Shown here one piece after another: positions 33,647 through 42,277 of a stretch of 64,000 nt of DNA; within the stretch, counting starts at the first letter, position 1, and each line of letters opens with the position of its first letter. The notes under the pieces are model-generated. The model made no database searches, was not told the DNA's origin, and saw nothing but the letters and a program-made list of their open reading frames with translations. Source of the stretch: Rhizobium sp. BK376. GTDB lineage: Bacteria > Pseudomonadota > Alphaproteobacteria > Rhizobiales > Rhizobiaceae. A program made the translations under genes and the position numbers. The DNA lies in NCBI RefSeq assembly GCF_004341625.1, contig NZ_SLZG01000018.1, positions 1-64,000 of the forward strand, written 5' to 3'.

Positions 33647-34357
33647 CTACTCGGCCGCTTCGGCCAAATGAGGGGCGAGGGCCTCCTGCGGGGCAGGGGT
33701 CGCAAGGCTTTCCTGTGGCCAGCGTTGCAGGGCGGCGATCCCTGCTTCGGTCAGGGCATAGACACCCTTCTCGACGCGCTCGAACCAGCCATAGACATTG
33801 CCGAGCATGATCTTCCCTGCATCCGGGGCCACTGGCTTAATATCCTTTGGCCGCAGTGGACCTTGGCTCAGAGCCGCGGCACAGGCGAGCGCCTGCTGCC
33901 GGTAGGCGGTCATGACCGGAACCTTCGTGCTGCCGCCCAAAGCCGGGTCGCCGCGCCGGCGCTTGTGTTCGTTCACCAGTCGTGTGCGGCGCTTGATGTT
34001 CTTGCGCGGCAGGATCGAGCAGGGGCTGACGATGATTGAGACATCGCCGGCATCGGAAACGCCGAGCATGCCGAGGCCGAGGCGCCGGCAGAGATCGCGA
34101 AAACGTTTGTCGCTCTCGCGGCCCTTGCCTTTGGCTGACATGCGGGCTGCGATCCACACCTCGTCGCTTGCGGCTGCGCGATCGACCGCCTGCAGCAGCA
34201 GTTCGAGATTGAAGCTGAGCTTGAGTTCGCAGACGACCAGCAGCGGCGGCTCGCCCTCGCTCAAGCCGACGATGTCGCAGCCGCCGATCTCGCCCTTGAC
34301 CACGTAGCCGGCGCTTTCCAGGAATTGTTTGACCGGCAGATAGAGCGACGTTTCCAT
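33647..34357 (-). CDS. DUF2161 domain protein (PD-(D/E)XK phosphodiesterase-like)
   Basis: A 236-residue protein. The N-terminal half contains GGCDIVGL and LLVVCELKLSFN (about 25-50), matching a D...ExK nuclease-like core, and the C-terminal half has a winged-helix-like region (LGNVYGWFERVEKGVYALTEAG, about 186-207). This is DUF2161; no function is established. No signal or membrane segment. It stands alone, after a 283-base gap in which I see nothing except the phosphoesterase promoter. Confidence 0.83.
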   Translation of the reverse strand: METSLYLPVKQFLESAGYVVKGEIGGCDIVGLSEGEPPLLVVCELKLSFNLELLLQAVDRAAASDEVWIAARMSAKGKGRESDKRFRDLCRRLGLGMLGVSDAGDVSIIVSPCSILPRKNIKRRTRLVNEHKRRRGDPALGGSTKVPVMTAYRQQALACAAALSQGPLRPKDIKPVAPDAGKIMLGNVYGWFERVEKGVYALTEAGIAALQRWPQESLATPAPQEALAPHLAEAAE

Positions 34358-34558
34358 GATGTCCCGAGACCTATGGGCGCGGAATTGGGCGCCCCATCGG
34401 CGGATAATGGCCGATTCGGGTTATTTTTCCGACATCGGTTTGCGGAAGGCATGTTCCTCAATCGCGCGGTACCTGAAATGGCAGATAGAGACTGGAGAAA
34501 GAGGACATGCCCTCTAGGTCAGGGAGGATGCGGAAATGAAGAGCGAAAGGATCATGCA

Positions 34559-35032
34559 ATGGCAAAGAACACGATCTGCGTGTGGTACGACAGGGATGCC
34601 GAAGCTGCCGCCCGCTTTTACGCGGAGACTTTTCCCGACAGCGCGGTGGGCGCCGTCATTCGCGCACCGGGCGATTATCCTGATGGCAAGCAGGGAGATG
34701 TGCTGGTTGTCGAATTCACCGTTGCCGGCATTCCTTGCATCGGCCTCAACGGCGGTCCCGTGTTCAAGCACAACGAAGCCTTCTCCTTTCAGATCTCAAC
34801 CGAGGATCAGGAAGAGACCGACCGCTACTGGAACGCCATTGTCGGCAACGGCGGCCAGGAAAGCGACTGCGGCTGGTGCAAGGACAGGTGGGGCGTATCG
34901 TGGCAGATCACGCCGCGCGTCCTGATGGAAGCGATCGCGGCGGGCGGCGCTGAGGCCAAGCGCGCCTTCGACGCGATGATGAAGATGCAGAAGATCGACG
35001 TCGCGGCAATCGAAGCGGCGCGTCGCGGCTGA
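34559..35032 (+). CDS. VOC family protein (PhnB-like)
   Basis: A 157-residue protein opening with NTICVWYDRDAEAAARFYAETF, the PhnB/3-demethylubiquinone-methyltransferase-like VOC entry, and containing CIGLNGGPVFKHNEAFSFQI and CGWCKDRWGVSWQITP, both typical. The first ATG that begins the domain is at 34559; upstream codons in the same frame are unrelated. AAGG precedes it. Function unknown; many paralogues exist in rhizobia. Single gene. Confidence 0.88.
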   Translation: MAKNTICVWYDRDAEAAARFYAETFPDSAVGAVIRAPGDYPDGKQGDVLVVEFTVAGIPCIGLNGGPVFKHNEAFSFQISTEDQEETDRYWNAIVGNGGQESDCGWCKDRWGVSWQITPRVLMEAIAAGGAEAKRAFDAMMKMQKIDVAAIEAARRG

Positions 35033-35098
35033 AAGCTCCCGCCTCGCGGGCAGGAGCGTTCCTGCCCCGGAATGCGTCGGCCCGCGCGCCGGCCTTGC

Positions 35099-35809
35099 TC
35101 AATAGCAGGGCGGATAGGGGTAGTATCCGCAGTGATACGGCGGGCGGTGGTAATAGTAGGGCTCGCCATAGGGAGGGTAGTAATAAGGGGGCGGTGCGTA
35201 GGCCGGGGCCGCATAGACGGGCGCCCCTGCGACTGCTGCAGCCGCTCCAAGACCGAGGGCGGCGCCCGTTGCTAGGCCGACGCCATACCAGGCACCGTGA
35301 CCATGCCAGTGGTCAATGAACAGTGCCGCCGGGCCACTTTTGCCGGCGATGCTACCTTCGAGGACCGCGACATCGAATGTCAAATTCGTGCCTTCGAGCT
35401 TCGGCGACTTCAATGTGACGACGGCATCGGCGACATCGGAACTGTCACTGCCGAGAACAGAGATCGTTGCATTTGGCGGATCCTTCGAAAGACTGTCGGG
35501 ACCCTCGTTCCACGCCTTCACGAGTTCCGCGGTCGTGACATGGCCGGCGGCCCTCACTGGACGATCGGCAAAGACGATCGAATTGTTCGAAACACCTGTC
35601 AGCGTGAGCTTGTCACCCTCCAGCGTTGCGCCATCCGAATTGATCACGGCGAGCGAAGAGACGGAATCGGATTCCTTCGGCGTGGTTTGGCCGATGATCT
35701 TCTTAGGCATCGGATTGTCCGCCTCGGGACCTTCCTGAGCAGTGGCAATGCCGGCCGCAAGGCCGATGCCGGCGGCCAGGAGCAAGGCTAGAACGGAATT
35801 GGATTGCAC
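35099..35809 (-). CDS. Secreted hypothetical protein with a Tyr/Pro-rich tail
   Basis: From GTG at 35807-35809, preceded by GGAGG at ideal spacing, the product has about 236 residues and a signal peptide ending ATAQ. The middle (about 40-165) is a Ser/Thr/Asp-rich beta-type region; a glycine/alanine hydrophobic patch follows (LATGAALGLGAAAAVAG), and the last 40 residues are dominated by Tyr, Pro and His (repeats such as YYYPPYG). I recognise no family for the middle. The tail resembles those of small surface proteins of rhizobia. A single-gene unit convergent with the VOC gene. Confidence 0.7.
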   Translation of the reverse strand: MQSNSVLALLLAAGIGLAAGIATAQEGPEADNPMPKKIIGQTTPKESDSVSSLAVINSDGATLEGDKLTLTGVSNNSIVFADRPVRAAGHVTTAELVKAWNEGPDSLSKDPPNATISVLGSDSSDVADAVVTLKSPKLEGTNLTFDVAVLEGSIAGKSGPAALFIDHWHGHGAWYGVGLATGAALGLGAAAAVAGAPVYAAPAYAPPPYYYPPYGEPYYYHRPPYHCGYYPYPPCY

Positions 35810-36035
35810 TGGACTATCCTCCATGATGGAAATTCGGATTTCAGAGCAGGGCGATGCGACTGTCGCCGGACATACCGTCCGTCACGACGCGGAGATTTTC
35901 ACGGCTGCGGACGCATAGGGGTTTGCACGCGACCGGCAGCCCCGGCACATCGGCCCATAAGTCGCCAATGCTTGGAAGTACGTTACGGTAAATTCCTGCG
36001 TAAATTTCTTCGGTTGATTGTGGCTGCCGCGGGAA

Positions 36036-36186
36036 CCCCTCATCCCCCTGCCGGGACCTTCTCCCCAAGGGGAGAAGACATATGCGGCACCGACAGCACT
36101 CCTGACCTTAAGGTTTGGCAAGGCGCTGCGACTTGCCTCTTTCCCCCTGGGGAGAAGTGCCGGAGCGATAGCGAGGCGATGAGGGG
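36036..36186. repeat. Rhizobial-type palindromic intergenic element
   Basis: Outer arms CCCCTCATC (36036-36044) and GATGAGGGG (36178-36186) enclose the element, and the hairpin CTTCTCCCC-AA-GGGGAGAAG (36058-36077) is inside it. A second CCCCTGGGG pair lies near 36144-36152. The same CTTCTCCCC theme occurs at 10753-10773 and near 30270. The remaining 35810-36035 and 36187-36642 hold no gene I can support. Confidence 0.72.
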
Positions 36187-36407
36187 CTCCCACGGAGGTC
36201 CAACACCTGTGGCAAGTTGATGCTTCGGTCAAAGGATTTTCGTGAGCAAAATCAATCCGCTATCATAAAATCGCGTGACCGATTTTCCACACTCGCCAAC
36301 ACCTCACCCATACTAACCCCGTCATCGAGCAAGGGGCCGGGGTCGCGAACCGGTTTTTGCGTTTCCAGTTCAGGAATTCCGGCGTTCGGTGATGGTTGCG
36401 GCGAGAT

Positions 36408-36434
36408 GATCATGGGCTGTCAGAACCCATGATC
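36408..36434. terminator. Hairpin downstream of cysE
   Basis: Nine-pair stem GATCATGGG/CCCATGATC with a nine-base loop, about 210 bases beyond the cysE stop. No T tract on either side, so its role is open. Confidence 0.3.
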
Positions 36435-36642
36435 CGGATGCCATCGTTCGGAAGGGGATGACAAGTCTCCGACCCAGATGGCACAGGACGATCGGACCGC
36501 AATCGGAGACAGGCAGCAAAGCCTGACACCTATACTACTATCTGATACCGCTGCCTGCCTCTTCCCATCAGGAGGTCAAGCCGCGGCCCGAAAACTCCCG
36601 GGCGCGGAGATTTGGCACGTCTTCGATTCAGTTATTCGGGGG

Positions 36643-37488
36643 TCAGATATTCTGATCCATCGTCTCGGCGGGAATTTCGTCGGCGCGATGGATGCGCACG
36701 ACCGCTGCCGGAACGCCGGCAACGGTGCAGTGGGCCGGGACGGGTTTGACCACGACGCTGCCGGCGGCCACCTTGCTGAAGGCGCCGATCTCGATATTGC
36801 CGAGGATTTTCGCACCGGCGCCGATCATGACGCCGCGGCGAATCTTCGGATGGCGGTCACCGGTTTCCTTGCCTGTGCCGCCAAGCGTGACGTTCTGTAG
36901 GATAGAAACCTCGTCTTCGATGACGGCGGTTTCGCCGATCACGATGCCCGATCCATGGTCGAGCATGATTCCTGATCCGAGCGATGCCGCCGGATGGATG
37001 TCCGGGCCGAAAACCAACGAGGCGAGATTGGAAAGCCAGCTTGCCATCTCCACCCTGCCTTCGACCCACAAGGCATGGGCTATGCGGTGGGTCTGCAGGG
37101 CATGAAAGCCCTTGAGATTGAGGAAGGCATGCAGATAGGTCGTGCAGGCGGGATCGCGGGTGCGGACGGCCACCAGATCGGCCTCGGTGCCGACGATGAT
37201 TTCCGGATTGCGCGTCAGCACCTCCCGAAAGAGATCGAGCAGATCGGCGCTGCCCATGCCCGCGACGGAGAGGCGCGCGGCGAGGACGCCGGCCAGCATG
37301 TCAGCACCGACCGGCGCCGTAATGATCTGTTCGCGGAGCAAGGGGCGAAGCAGGCGTTCGCGGTTGGCAAGATCGGCGGCTTCGATGCGCAATTGGTCCC
37401 AGACGAGGTCGGCAGACGCGATCTCGCCGCCGGCATGCGCCGCGATGTCGGTGTTCTCGATGCCTGCTGTCGCAGCCTCCTGTGCCAT
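36643..37488 (-). CDS. cysE: Serine O-acetyltransferase
   Basis: This 281-residue protein has the N-terminal helical SATase domain and a C-terminal left-handed beta-helix. Catalytic Asp163 (PDIHPA) and His178 (MLDHGSG) align with Asp143 and His158 of E. coli CysE. GNIEIGAFSKVAAGSVV is hexapeptide repeat. The chain ends in isoleucine (DQNI), as needed for insertion into the CysK active site. It makes O-acetylserine for cysteine synthesis. The gene follows the WD40 gene by nine bases, so it is the third gene of a zinc-chaperone operon, which is unusual. Confidence 0.95.
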   Translation of the reverse strand: MAQEAATAGIENTDIAAHAGGEIASADLVWDQLRIEAADLANRERLLRPLLREQIITAPVGADMLAGVLAARLSVAGMGSADLLDLFREVLTRNPEIIVGTEADLVAVRTRDPACTTYLHAFLNLKGFHALQTHRIAHALWVEGRVEMASWLSNLASLVFGPDIHPAASLGSGIMLDHGSGIVIGETAVIEDEVSILQNVTLGGTGKETGDRHPKIRRGVMIGAGAKILGNIEIGAFSKVAAGSVVVKPVPAHCTVAGVPAAVVRIHRADEIPAETMDQNI

Positions 37489-37497
37489 TCTCTCTCC

Positions 37498-38487
37498 TCA
37501 GGCCGAAATATCGATAACGCCGCAATCCCCTGCCTCGGAAGCAAAGGCGAGCTGCTTGCCGGATTTGTTCCAGCTCATCGAGGTGATCGCGCCCTTGCCG
37601 GGACGGCGCAGCAGCGCCTCCTTGCCGTCAGCAATACGGACGGCGAGAACCATGCCGTCGACGAAGCCGATGGCGAGGATATCTTCGGCCGGGTGGAATT
37701 TCACCGAAGTCGCCATGATGTTGGCGCGGGTGCCGAGTTCCAGCGGCGCCTTGCCCATCGGACCGTCCTTGCCCTGGAAAGGCCAGACGATTGCGGCCGG
37801 CGCGCCTGATGAGGCGAGCCACTTGCCCTTGGCGGACCAGGAGAGCGACTTCACCTTGGCAGGATAGCCGGTCATGCGCATGTGGCGCGCCTCGGCATTC
37901 GGCTTGGTATCCATTTTCCAGCCATGCAATGCGTTCTCCTGCATGGTCGTGACAAGGAACTGGCCGTCGGGGGAGAAGGTGACGCCGGTATGGGCGCCCT
38001 TCCATTCGAGATCGACGGGAGCTGCGCTCATGCCGACCCAATGAAGCGAGACGCCGTTATAGCGGGCAACCGCGATGCGCAGGCCCTTCGGCGCAAAGGC
38101 GAGGCCTTCAACCGTGCGCTCCTCGGCGAATTCCTTGGTCGTGCCATCGGCGAGACGAACGAAAGTGCTTTTGCTATAGGCGTAGGCGACCGCTCCCTGC
38201 GGGCCGGCGGCAAGCTGGGTGATCCATTTGCGCGGCACTTCGGCAAGCGTGGTCACCTCGCCGTCGGCCGTGGTGCGCACCACCTTGCCATCCTCGCCGC
38301 CCGAAATCAGGCTGTCGCTGTGGGGATCGCGGATGCAGCTCAGCATGCCCTTATGGGCTTCGGACACCTTCTCGCCGCCTTGCAGGCGGTGGATGGTTCC
38401 CGATGCGGCTGCGAAGAATGGGGTGTCCCTCAAAAATTCGACGGCCAGAACGTGGCCGTCGATATCAAGCGGCGCGACTGTCGGCAT
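37498..38487 (-). CDS. WD40-repeat protein
   Basis: A 329-residue cytosolic beta-propeller. WD-like repeats recur about every 40 residues (HKGMLSCIRDPHSDSLISGGEDGKVV; HTGVTFSPDGQFLVTTMQENALHGWKM; VKSLSWSAKGKWLASSGAPAAIVWPF; ITSMSWNKSGKQLAFASEAGDCGVID). The ATG at 38485-38487 shares its A with the TAA of the upstream GTPase gene, giving TAATG coupling. The cysE start follows nine bases after its stop. It is probably a partner or client scaffold for the GTPase in metal delivery; no activity is expected of the propeller itself. Confidence 0.88.
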   Translation of the reverse strand: MPTVAPLDIDGHVLAVEFLRDTPFFAAASGTIHRLQGGEKVSEAHKGMLSCIRDPHSDSLISGGEDGKVVRTTADGEVTTLAEVPRKWITQLAAGPQGAVAYAYSKSTFVRLADGTTKEFAEERTVEGLAFAPKGLRIAVARYNGVSLHWVGMSAAPVDLEWKGAHTGVTFSPDGQFLVTTMQENALHGWKMDTKPNAEARHMRMTGYPAKVKSLSWSAKGKWLASSGAPAAIVWPFQGKDGPMGKAPLELGTRANIMATSVKFHPAEDILAIGFVDGMVLAVRIADGKEALLRRPGKGAITSMSWNKSGKQLAFASEAGDCGVIDISA

Positions 38488-39593
38488 TAGGCAGACGCCT
38501 CGCAAGCCTTAAAGCTCTTTTCCAGCTTTTCACGGTCGAGCTCCCGGCCGATGAAGACGAGGCGGCTCTCATGCTTTTCGCCGTCCTTCCACGGGCGCTG
38601 ATGGTCGCCCTCGATGATCATGTGGACGCCCTGGACGACATAGCGTTCCGGATCGTCCTTGAAGGCAATGATGCCTTTGAGGCGAAGAATGTTCGGGCCG
38701 TCCGTCTGCGTCACCTTCTGGATCCAGGGGAAGAAGCGATCCGCGTTCATCTCGCCGCCGCGCAGCGAGACCGACTGGACAGTCACGTCATGGATCGGCG
38801 ACATGGCGCCATGATCGTGGTGATGGTGGTCATGATCATGGTGGTGATGGTCGTGATCATGATGATGGTGGTCATGATCGTGATGGTGGTGATCGTGATC
38901 GCAATCCGGGCCGCAGACGTGATCGTCATGCCTGGCGTCGAGGAAATGCGGATCGTTTTCCAGCGCGCGTTCCAGATTGAAGGCGCCCTGGTTCAGCACG
39001 CGGGCAAGGTCGACGCCCGAGCGGCTGGTCTTGTAGACGCGGGCGGCCGGGTTGATGGCGCGCACGACATCCTCGATCTGCGCCAGTTCTTCCGGCGAAA
39101 CGAGGTCGGTCTTGTTGATGACGACGACGTCGGCAAAGGCGATCTGGTCTTCGGCCTCGCGGCTGTCCTTCAGGCGCAGCGGCAGATGCTTGGCATCGAC
39201 GAGGGCGACGACGGCGTCGAGCTCGGTCTTGGTGCGGACGTCGTCATCCATGAAGAAGGTCTGGGCGACGGGAACCGGGTCGGCAAGGCCCGTCGTTTCG
39301 ACGATGATGCCGTCGAAGCGGCCCGGACGGCGCATGAGGCCTTCGACGACACGAATGAGGTCGCCGCGCACGGTGCAGCAGACGCAGCCATTGTTCATTT
39401 CGTAGATTTCTTCGTCCGACTCGACGATCAAGTCGTTGTCGATGCCGATCTCGCCGAACTCGTTGACGATCACGGCGTATTTCTTGCCGTGGTTCTCAGA
39501 CAGGATGCGGTTCAAAAGCGTCGTCTTGCCGGCGCCGAGATATCCGGTGAGAACGGTGACGGGGATCGGCTTTTGCGTGGCTGTTTCGGTCAT
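38487..39593 (-). CDS. COG0523 (CobW/ZNG1-type) zinc-related GTPase with His-rich loop
   Basis: This 368-residue GTPase has Walker A GYLGAGKTT at 17-25, the metal-binding GCVCC at 69-73, NKTD at 160-163 and a C-terminal CobW_C domain. Between them, residues 232-261 are four DHDHHHH repeats, an exceptionally histidine-rich loop that can hold zinc. The ATG at 39591-39593 (GAGG upstream) is preferred over one 22 codons earlier that lacks a ribosome site. A Zur-box-like sequence lies at 39697-39708 upstream. It heads the cobW-WD40-cysE operon and most likely allocates zinc to client proteins under limitation. Confidence 0.92.
   Translation of the reverse strand: MTETATQKPIPVTVLTGYLGAGKTTLLNRILSENHGKKYAVIVNEFGEIGIDNDLIVESDEEIYEMNNGCVCCTVRGDLIRVVEGLMRRPGRFDGIIVETTGLADPVPVAQTFFMDDDVRTKTELDAVVALVDAKHLPLRLKDSREAEDQIAFADVVVINKTDLVSPEELAQIEDVVRAINPAARVYKTSRSGVDLARVLNQGAFNLERALENDPHFLDARHDDHVCGPDCDHDHHHHDHDHHHHDHDHHHHDHDHHHHDHGAMSPIHDVTVQSVSLRGGEMNADRFFPWIQKVTQTDGPNILRLKGIIAFKDDPERYVVQGVHMIIEGDHQRPWKDGEKHESRLVFIGRELDREKLEKSFKACEASA
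38811..38900 (-). repeat. Tandem coding repeat for a histidine-rich loop
   Basis: Four consecutive 21-base units encode DHDHHHH, with a partial fifth. The same codons recur with small changes, indicating expansion by tandem duplication. Confidence 0.9.
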
Positions 39594-39696
39594 GGGAGCC
39601 TCGAAATGTGGAATGTACCCAAAGGGCTGGAATTGGGGCTGGAAATTCGTCGCCTCCATATAAGGAGTTGAGCGCGGCAGTTCAAAGGCTTTGTGT

Positions 39697-39708
39697 ATGT
39701 TATAAGAT
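39697..39708. promoter_or_regulatory. Candidate Zur box upstream of the zinc GTPase operon
   Basis: ATGTTATAAGAT matches 11 of 12 bases of the palindromic core ATGTTATAACAT used by alphaproteobacterial Zur. It lies about 104 bases upstream of the GTPase start, immediately after the creatininase stop. Confidence 0.55.
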
Positions 39709-39712
39709 CACA

Positions 39713-40516
39713 TCATTTCGTTGGCGTGCGAAGTACGTCCACATCGAACGCGTCCACATCCTGGAGCAGCTCCACCAGCCCCTTTACCGCATGGGCAATC
39801 AGCCGCTCGCCCTTCTCGGCCGTTGCCGCAGCGGCATTGCCGGCGACGCCGTCGGGGTTGAGGTCGGACATTTTCCAGCCGAAGGCGTGGGGGCCGTAGG
39901 CGCGCAGGTGCATGAAGCGCCTGGCGAAATCCGTCTGGCGGGAGGGGAAGTTGCCTGCCTTCGCCATGTCGACCCTGTCGGGGCAGAGCGCGAGCATCAC
40001 CGACGTCTCGATATCGCCGCCGTGGATGTCGATCGCCTTGTTGTCGGGGGGTATCAACCCTTCCGGCACGCCGAAGCGCGTCCAGCTCGTCGCGACCGCC
40101 AGCATGTCGAAGCGGACTCGGGCTTCGGTTGCTACGACGGTCAGGAGCGGCGAGTTGCCGCCATGGGCGTTGAGCATGACGAATTTGCGGATGCCGAGGT
40201 CGTTCATACGCTCGGCGATGGTTAGCCAGCGATAAATTGCTTCCTCGGGCTGAAATGTCTTCGTTCCTTCAACATCCATATGTTCTATGGAGTAGCCGAT
40301 AGATTCGACGGGCAGGAAGGTAACGGGCAGATCGCCGGGAAGCGCAGCTTTCAGGCGCTCGACGATGCCTGATGCTATCAGCGTATCGGTCTCGAAGGGC
40401 AGGTGGGGGCCATGCTGTTCGTGGGCGCCAAGGGGCAGCACGGCAATCCACGCCGACCTGTCCTTGCGGGATAAAGCCGGATCATTGTCTTCGAAACTAA
40501 GCGAAGGCTGCGCCAT
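39713..40516 (-). CDS. Creatininase family protein
   Basis: A 267-residue metal-dependent amidohydrolase. The family hallmark LPLGAHEQHGPHLPFETD is at about 26-43 and holds metal ligands; NAHGGN (about 123-128) and DIHGGDIETS (about 162-171) supply further His, Asp and Glu ligands. Related proteins are creatinine amidohydrolase, MftE and FAPy deformylase; the substrate here is not deducible. It is immediately upstream of the Zur-box-like site and the zinc GTPase operon, on the same strand. It may belong to the same zinc response. Confidence 0.88.
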   Translation of the reverse strand: MAQPSLSFEDNDPALSRKDRSAWIAVLPLGAHEQHGPHLPFETDTLIASGIVERLKAALPGDLPVTFLPVESIGYSIEHMDVEGTKTFQPEEAIYRWLTIAERMNDLGIRKFVMLNAHGGNSPLLTVVATEARVRFDMLAVATSWTRFGVPEGLIPPDNKAIDIHGGDIETSVMLALCPDRVDMAKAGNFPSRQTDFARRFMHLRAYGPHAFGWKMSDLNPDGVAGNAAAATAEKGERLIAHAVKGLVELLQDVDAFDVDVLRTPTK

Positions 40517-40603
40517 CTGAAGCTGTGCCCCTTGTTTATGTCAATCTCCTGCGCAATCTCATAGCGCGGCGATGTATCGACCGAAAGATCAACGGAAACA
40601 AAG

Positions 40604-41113
40604 ATGGGCAAGAAGCACAAGGACGGAAAGAAGGGCAAGGCGGGAAAGAAGAAGGATCAGAGCGAATATTCGCTGGCTGACCTTTCGCCGGCTCTGATCC
40701 AGGCGGCGCGGTCCATGCGCACGGCGCTGACGCGCAGCCTGACGGAGAGCGGCCTCTATGCCGGGCAGGACGGCGTCGTCCTTGCGCTTGCCGAACAGGA
40801 TGGCCTGCCTGCCGGCGCGCTTGCCCAGAAGCTCGGTGTCAAGGCGCCGACCATGACCCGCACGATCGGTCGCATGGAGGCACAGGGCTTTGTCGAGCGT
40901 CGTGCCGATACCGAGGATGCGCGCCTGACGAAGGTTTACCTTACCGAAAATGGTCGAAACAGCGTCGCACAGATCGAGACATCTGCTGCCGCATGCGACG
41001 CGCTCGCCACCCATGGTTTTTCCGAGAAGGAAATCCGTACTCTCGTTCGTCTCCTGAAGTCGATCGACGGCAACCTCCAGGCCGGCGAAGATTTCGATGA
41101 TGAAGAAATTTGA
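40604..41113 (+). CDS. MarR family transcriptional regulator
   Basis: A 169-residue protein with a lysine-rich N-terminal extension (about 1-18: KKHKDGKKGKAGKKK) before a MarR winged helix: LAEQDGLPAGALAQKLGVKAPTMTRTIGRMEAQGFVERR, then DARLTKVYLTENG. The wing DARLTKV is typical of the family. The start follows a weak purine-rich site. It is divergent from the creatininase gene (87-base gap). Target and ligand unknown. Confidence 0.9.
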   Translation: MGKKHKDGKKGKAGKKKDQSEYSLADLSPALIQAARSMRTALTRSLTESGLYAGQDGVVLALAEQDGLPAGALAQKLGVKAPTMTRTIGRMEAQGFVERRADTEDARLTKVYLTENGRNSVAQIETSAAACDALATHGFSEKEIRTLVRLLKSIDGNLQAGEDFDDEEI

Positions 41114-41229
41114 AATCATTTAAAGATTCTAATTGCGCTCCTTGGTTCAAGCTTTTATTTAAATTTTTTTAAATGCCGGAATCGAAACAGCCGGCATCGA
41201 TTGTTTGGGTTACACGGGGGAGGGGCGAC

Positions 41230-42252
41230 GTGGCTCAAAAGATAAAGCTTTCGACAATTGCCGAAACGCTTGGCATTTCCACGGCGACCGTATCTCTGGC
41301 ATTGCGCGACAGTCCGCTTGTCGCGGCGACCACGCGCGACAAGATCAAGGATCAGGCGCGCAATCTCGGCTATATCTACAATCGCCGTGCGGCGAGCCTG
41401 CGCACATCGCGTTCGGGGATTATCGGCGTTGTTGTGCACGACATCATGAACCCGTTCTACGGGGAAATCCTGAAGGCGATCGAGAGCGAGCTGGATCGTA
41501 GCCGGCACACTTTCATTCTCTCCAACCATTACGATTCAGTCGAAAAGCAGCGGACCTTCATCGAGACCCTGCTGCAGCTCGGCGGCGACGGGGTCATCAT
41601 GTCGCCGGCCATCGGCACGCCGATAGAGGACATGCAGATCGCCGAGGACAACGGCATGCCAGCCATCCTGGTTGCACGTTCGATGGAAGGCATGGATTTC
41701 CCGACCTTTCGCGGCGACGACAGCTATGGCATCTCGCTTGCCACCAATCACTTGATCGGCCTCGGACATCGCTCGATTGCTATGATCGGCGGCACCGACC
41801 AGACATCGACCGGCCGTGACCGTTACCAGGGCTATGTCAACGCGCTGCGCAAGGCGAATATCGAGGTCAATCCGGACCTGCGCATTCCCGGACCGCGGTC
41901 CAAGCAGGGCGGTTTCGAGGCTGCGGTGCATTTCCTCTCCCTGCCGCAGAAGCCGACCGCCGCCGTCTGCTGGAACGATCTCGTCGCCATCGGCCTGATG
42001 AACGGCATTGCCCGCGCCGGTCTCGTACCGGGTAAGGATATTTCCGTCACCGGCTACGATGACCTGGAAGAAGCCGCGATCGCCACCCCGGCGTTGACGA
42101 CCGTCTGGAACGGTCAGGCGGAGGTCGGAAGGCTTGCAGCGCGCGCGCTTCTTGATAGGCTGGAAGGCAGCCACGAACCTGACGGTATCCATCTCATCAA
42201 GCCCGAGATGCGCATCCGCCAGTCGACGAGCCCTTACCGTCCGCGCACTTAA
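41230..42252 (+). CDS. LacI family transcriptional regulator
   Basis: A 340-residue protein with an N-terminal helix-turn-helix (about 3-26: KIKLSTIAETLGISTATVSLALR) and hinge (SLRTSRSG), then a LacI-type sensor domain ending VTGYDDLEEA and TTVWNGQAEVG. The GTG at 41230 has GGGGGAGG upstream, better than the ATG at 41173. The 2-hydroxyacid dehydrogenase gene starts 25 bases after its stop, so it likely regulates its own operon. Operator not identified. Confidence 0.92.
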   Translation: MAQKIKLSTIAETLGISTATVSLALRDSPLVAATTRDKIKDQARNLGYIYNRRAASLRTSRSGIIGVVVHDIMNPFYGEILKAIESELDRSRHTFILSNHYDSVEKQRTFIETLLQLGGDGVIMSPAIGTPIEDMQIAEDNGMPAILVARSMEGMDFPTFRGDDSYGISLATNHLIGLGHRSIAMIGGTDQTSTGRDRYQGYVNALRKANIEVNPDLRIPGPRSKQGGFEAAVHFLSLPQKPTAAVCWNDLVAIGLMNGIARAGLVPGKDISVTGYDDLEEAAIATPALTTVWNGQAEVGRLAARALLDRLEGSHEPDGIHLIKPEMRIRQSTSPYRPRT

Positions 42253-42277
42253 AGTCCTGGTCCTTAAAGGAAAAATC

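Noticed and set aside
35841..36068. A 75-codon open frame on the - strand in the large gap before cysE
   Set aside because: No ribosome site or known domain, and it runs into the palindromic element; not supported as a gene.
38811..38900. A possible CRISPR-like or satellite repeat
   Set aside because: Units are contiguous 21-base coding repeats in frame within the GTPase gene, without spacers.
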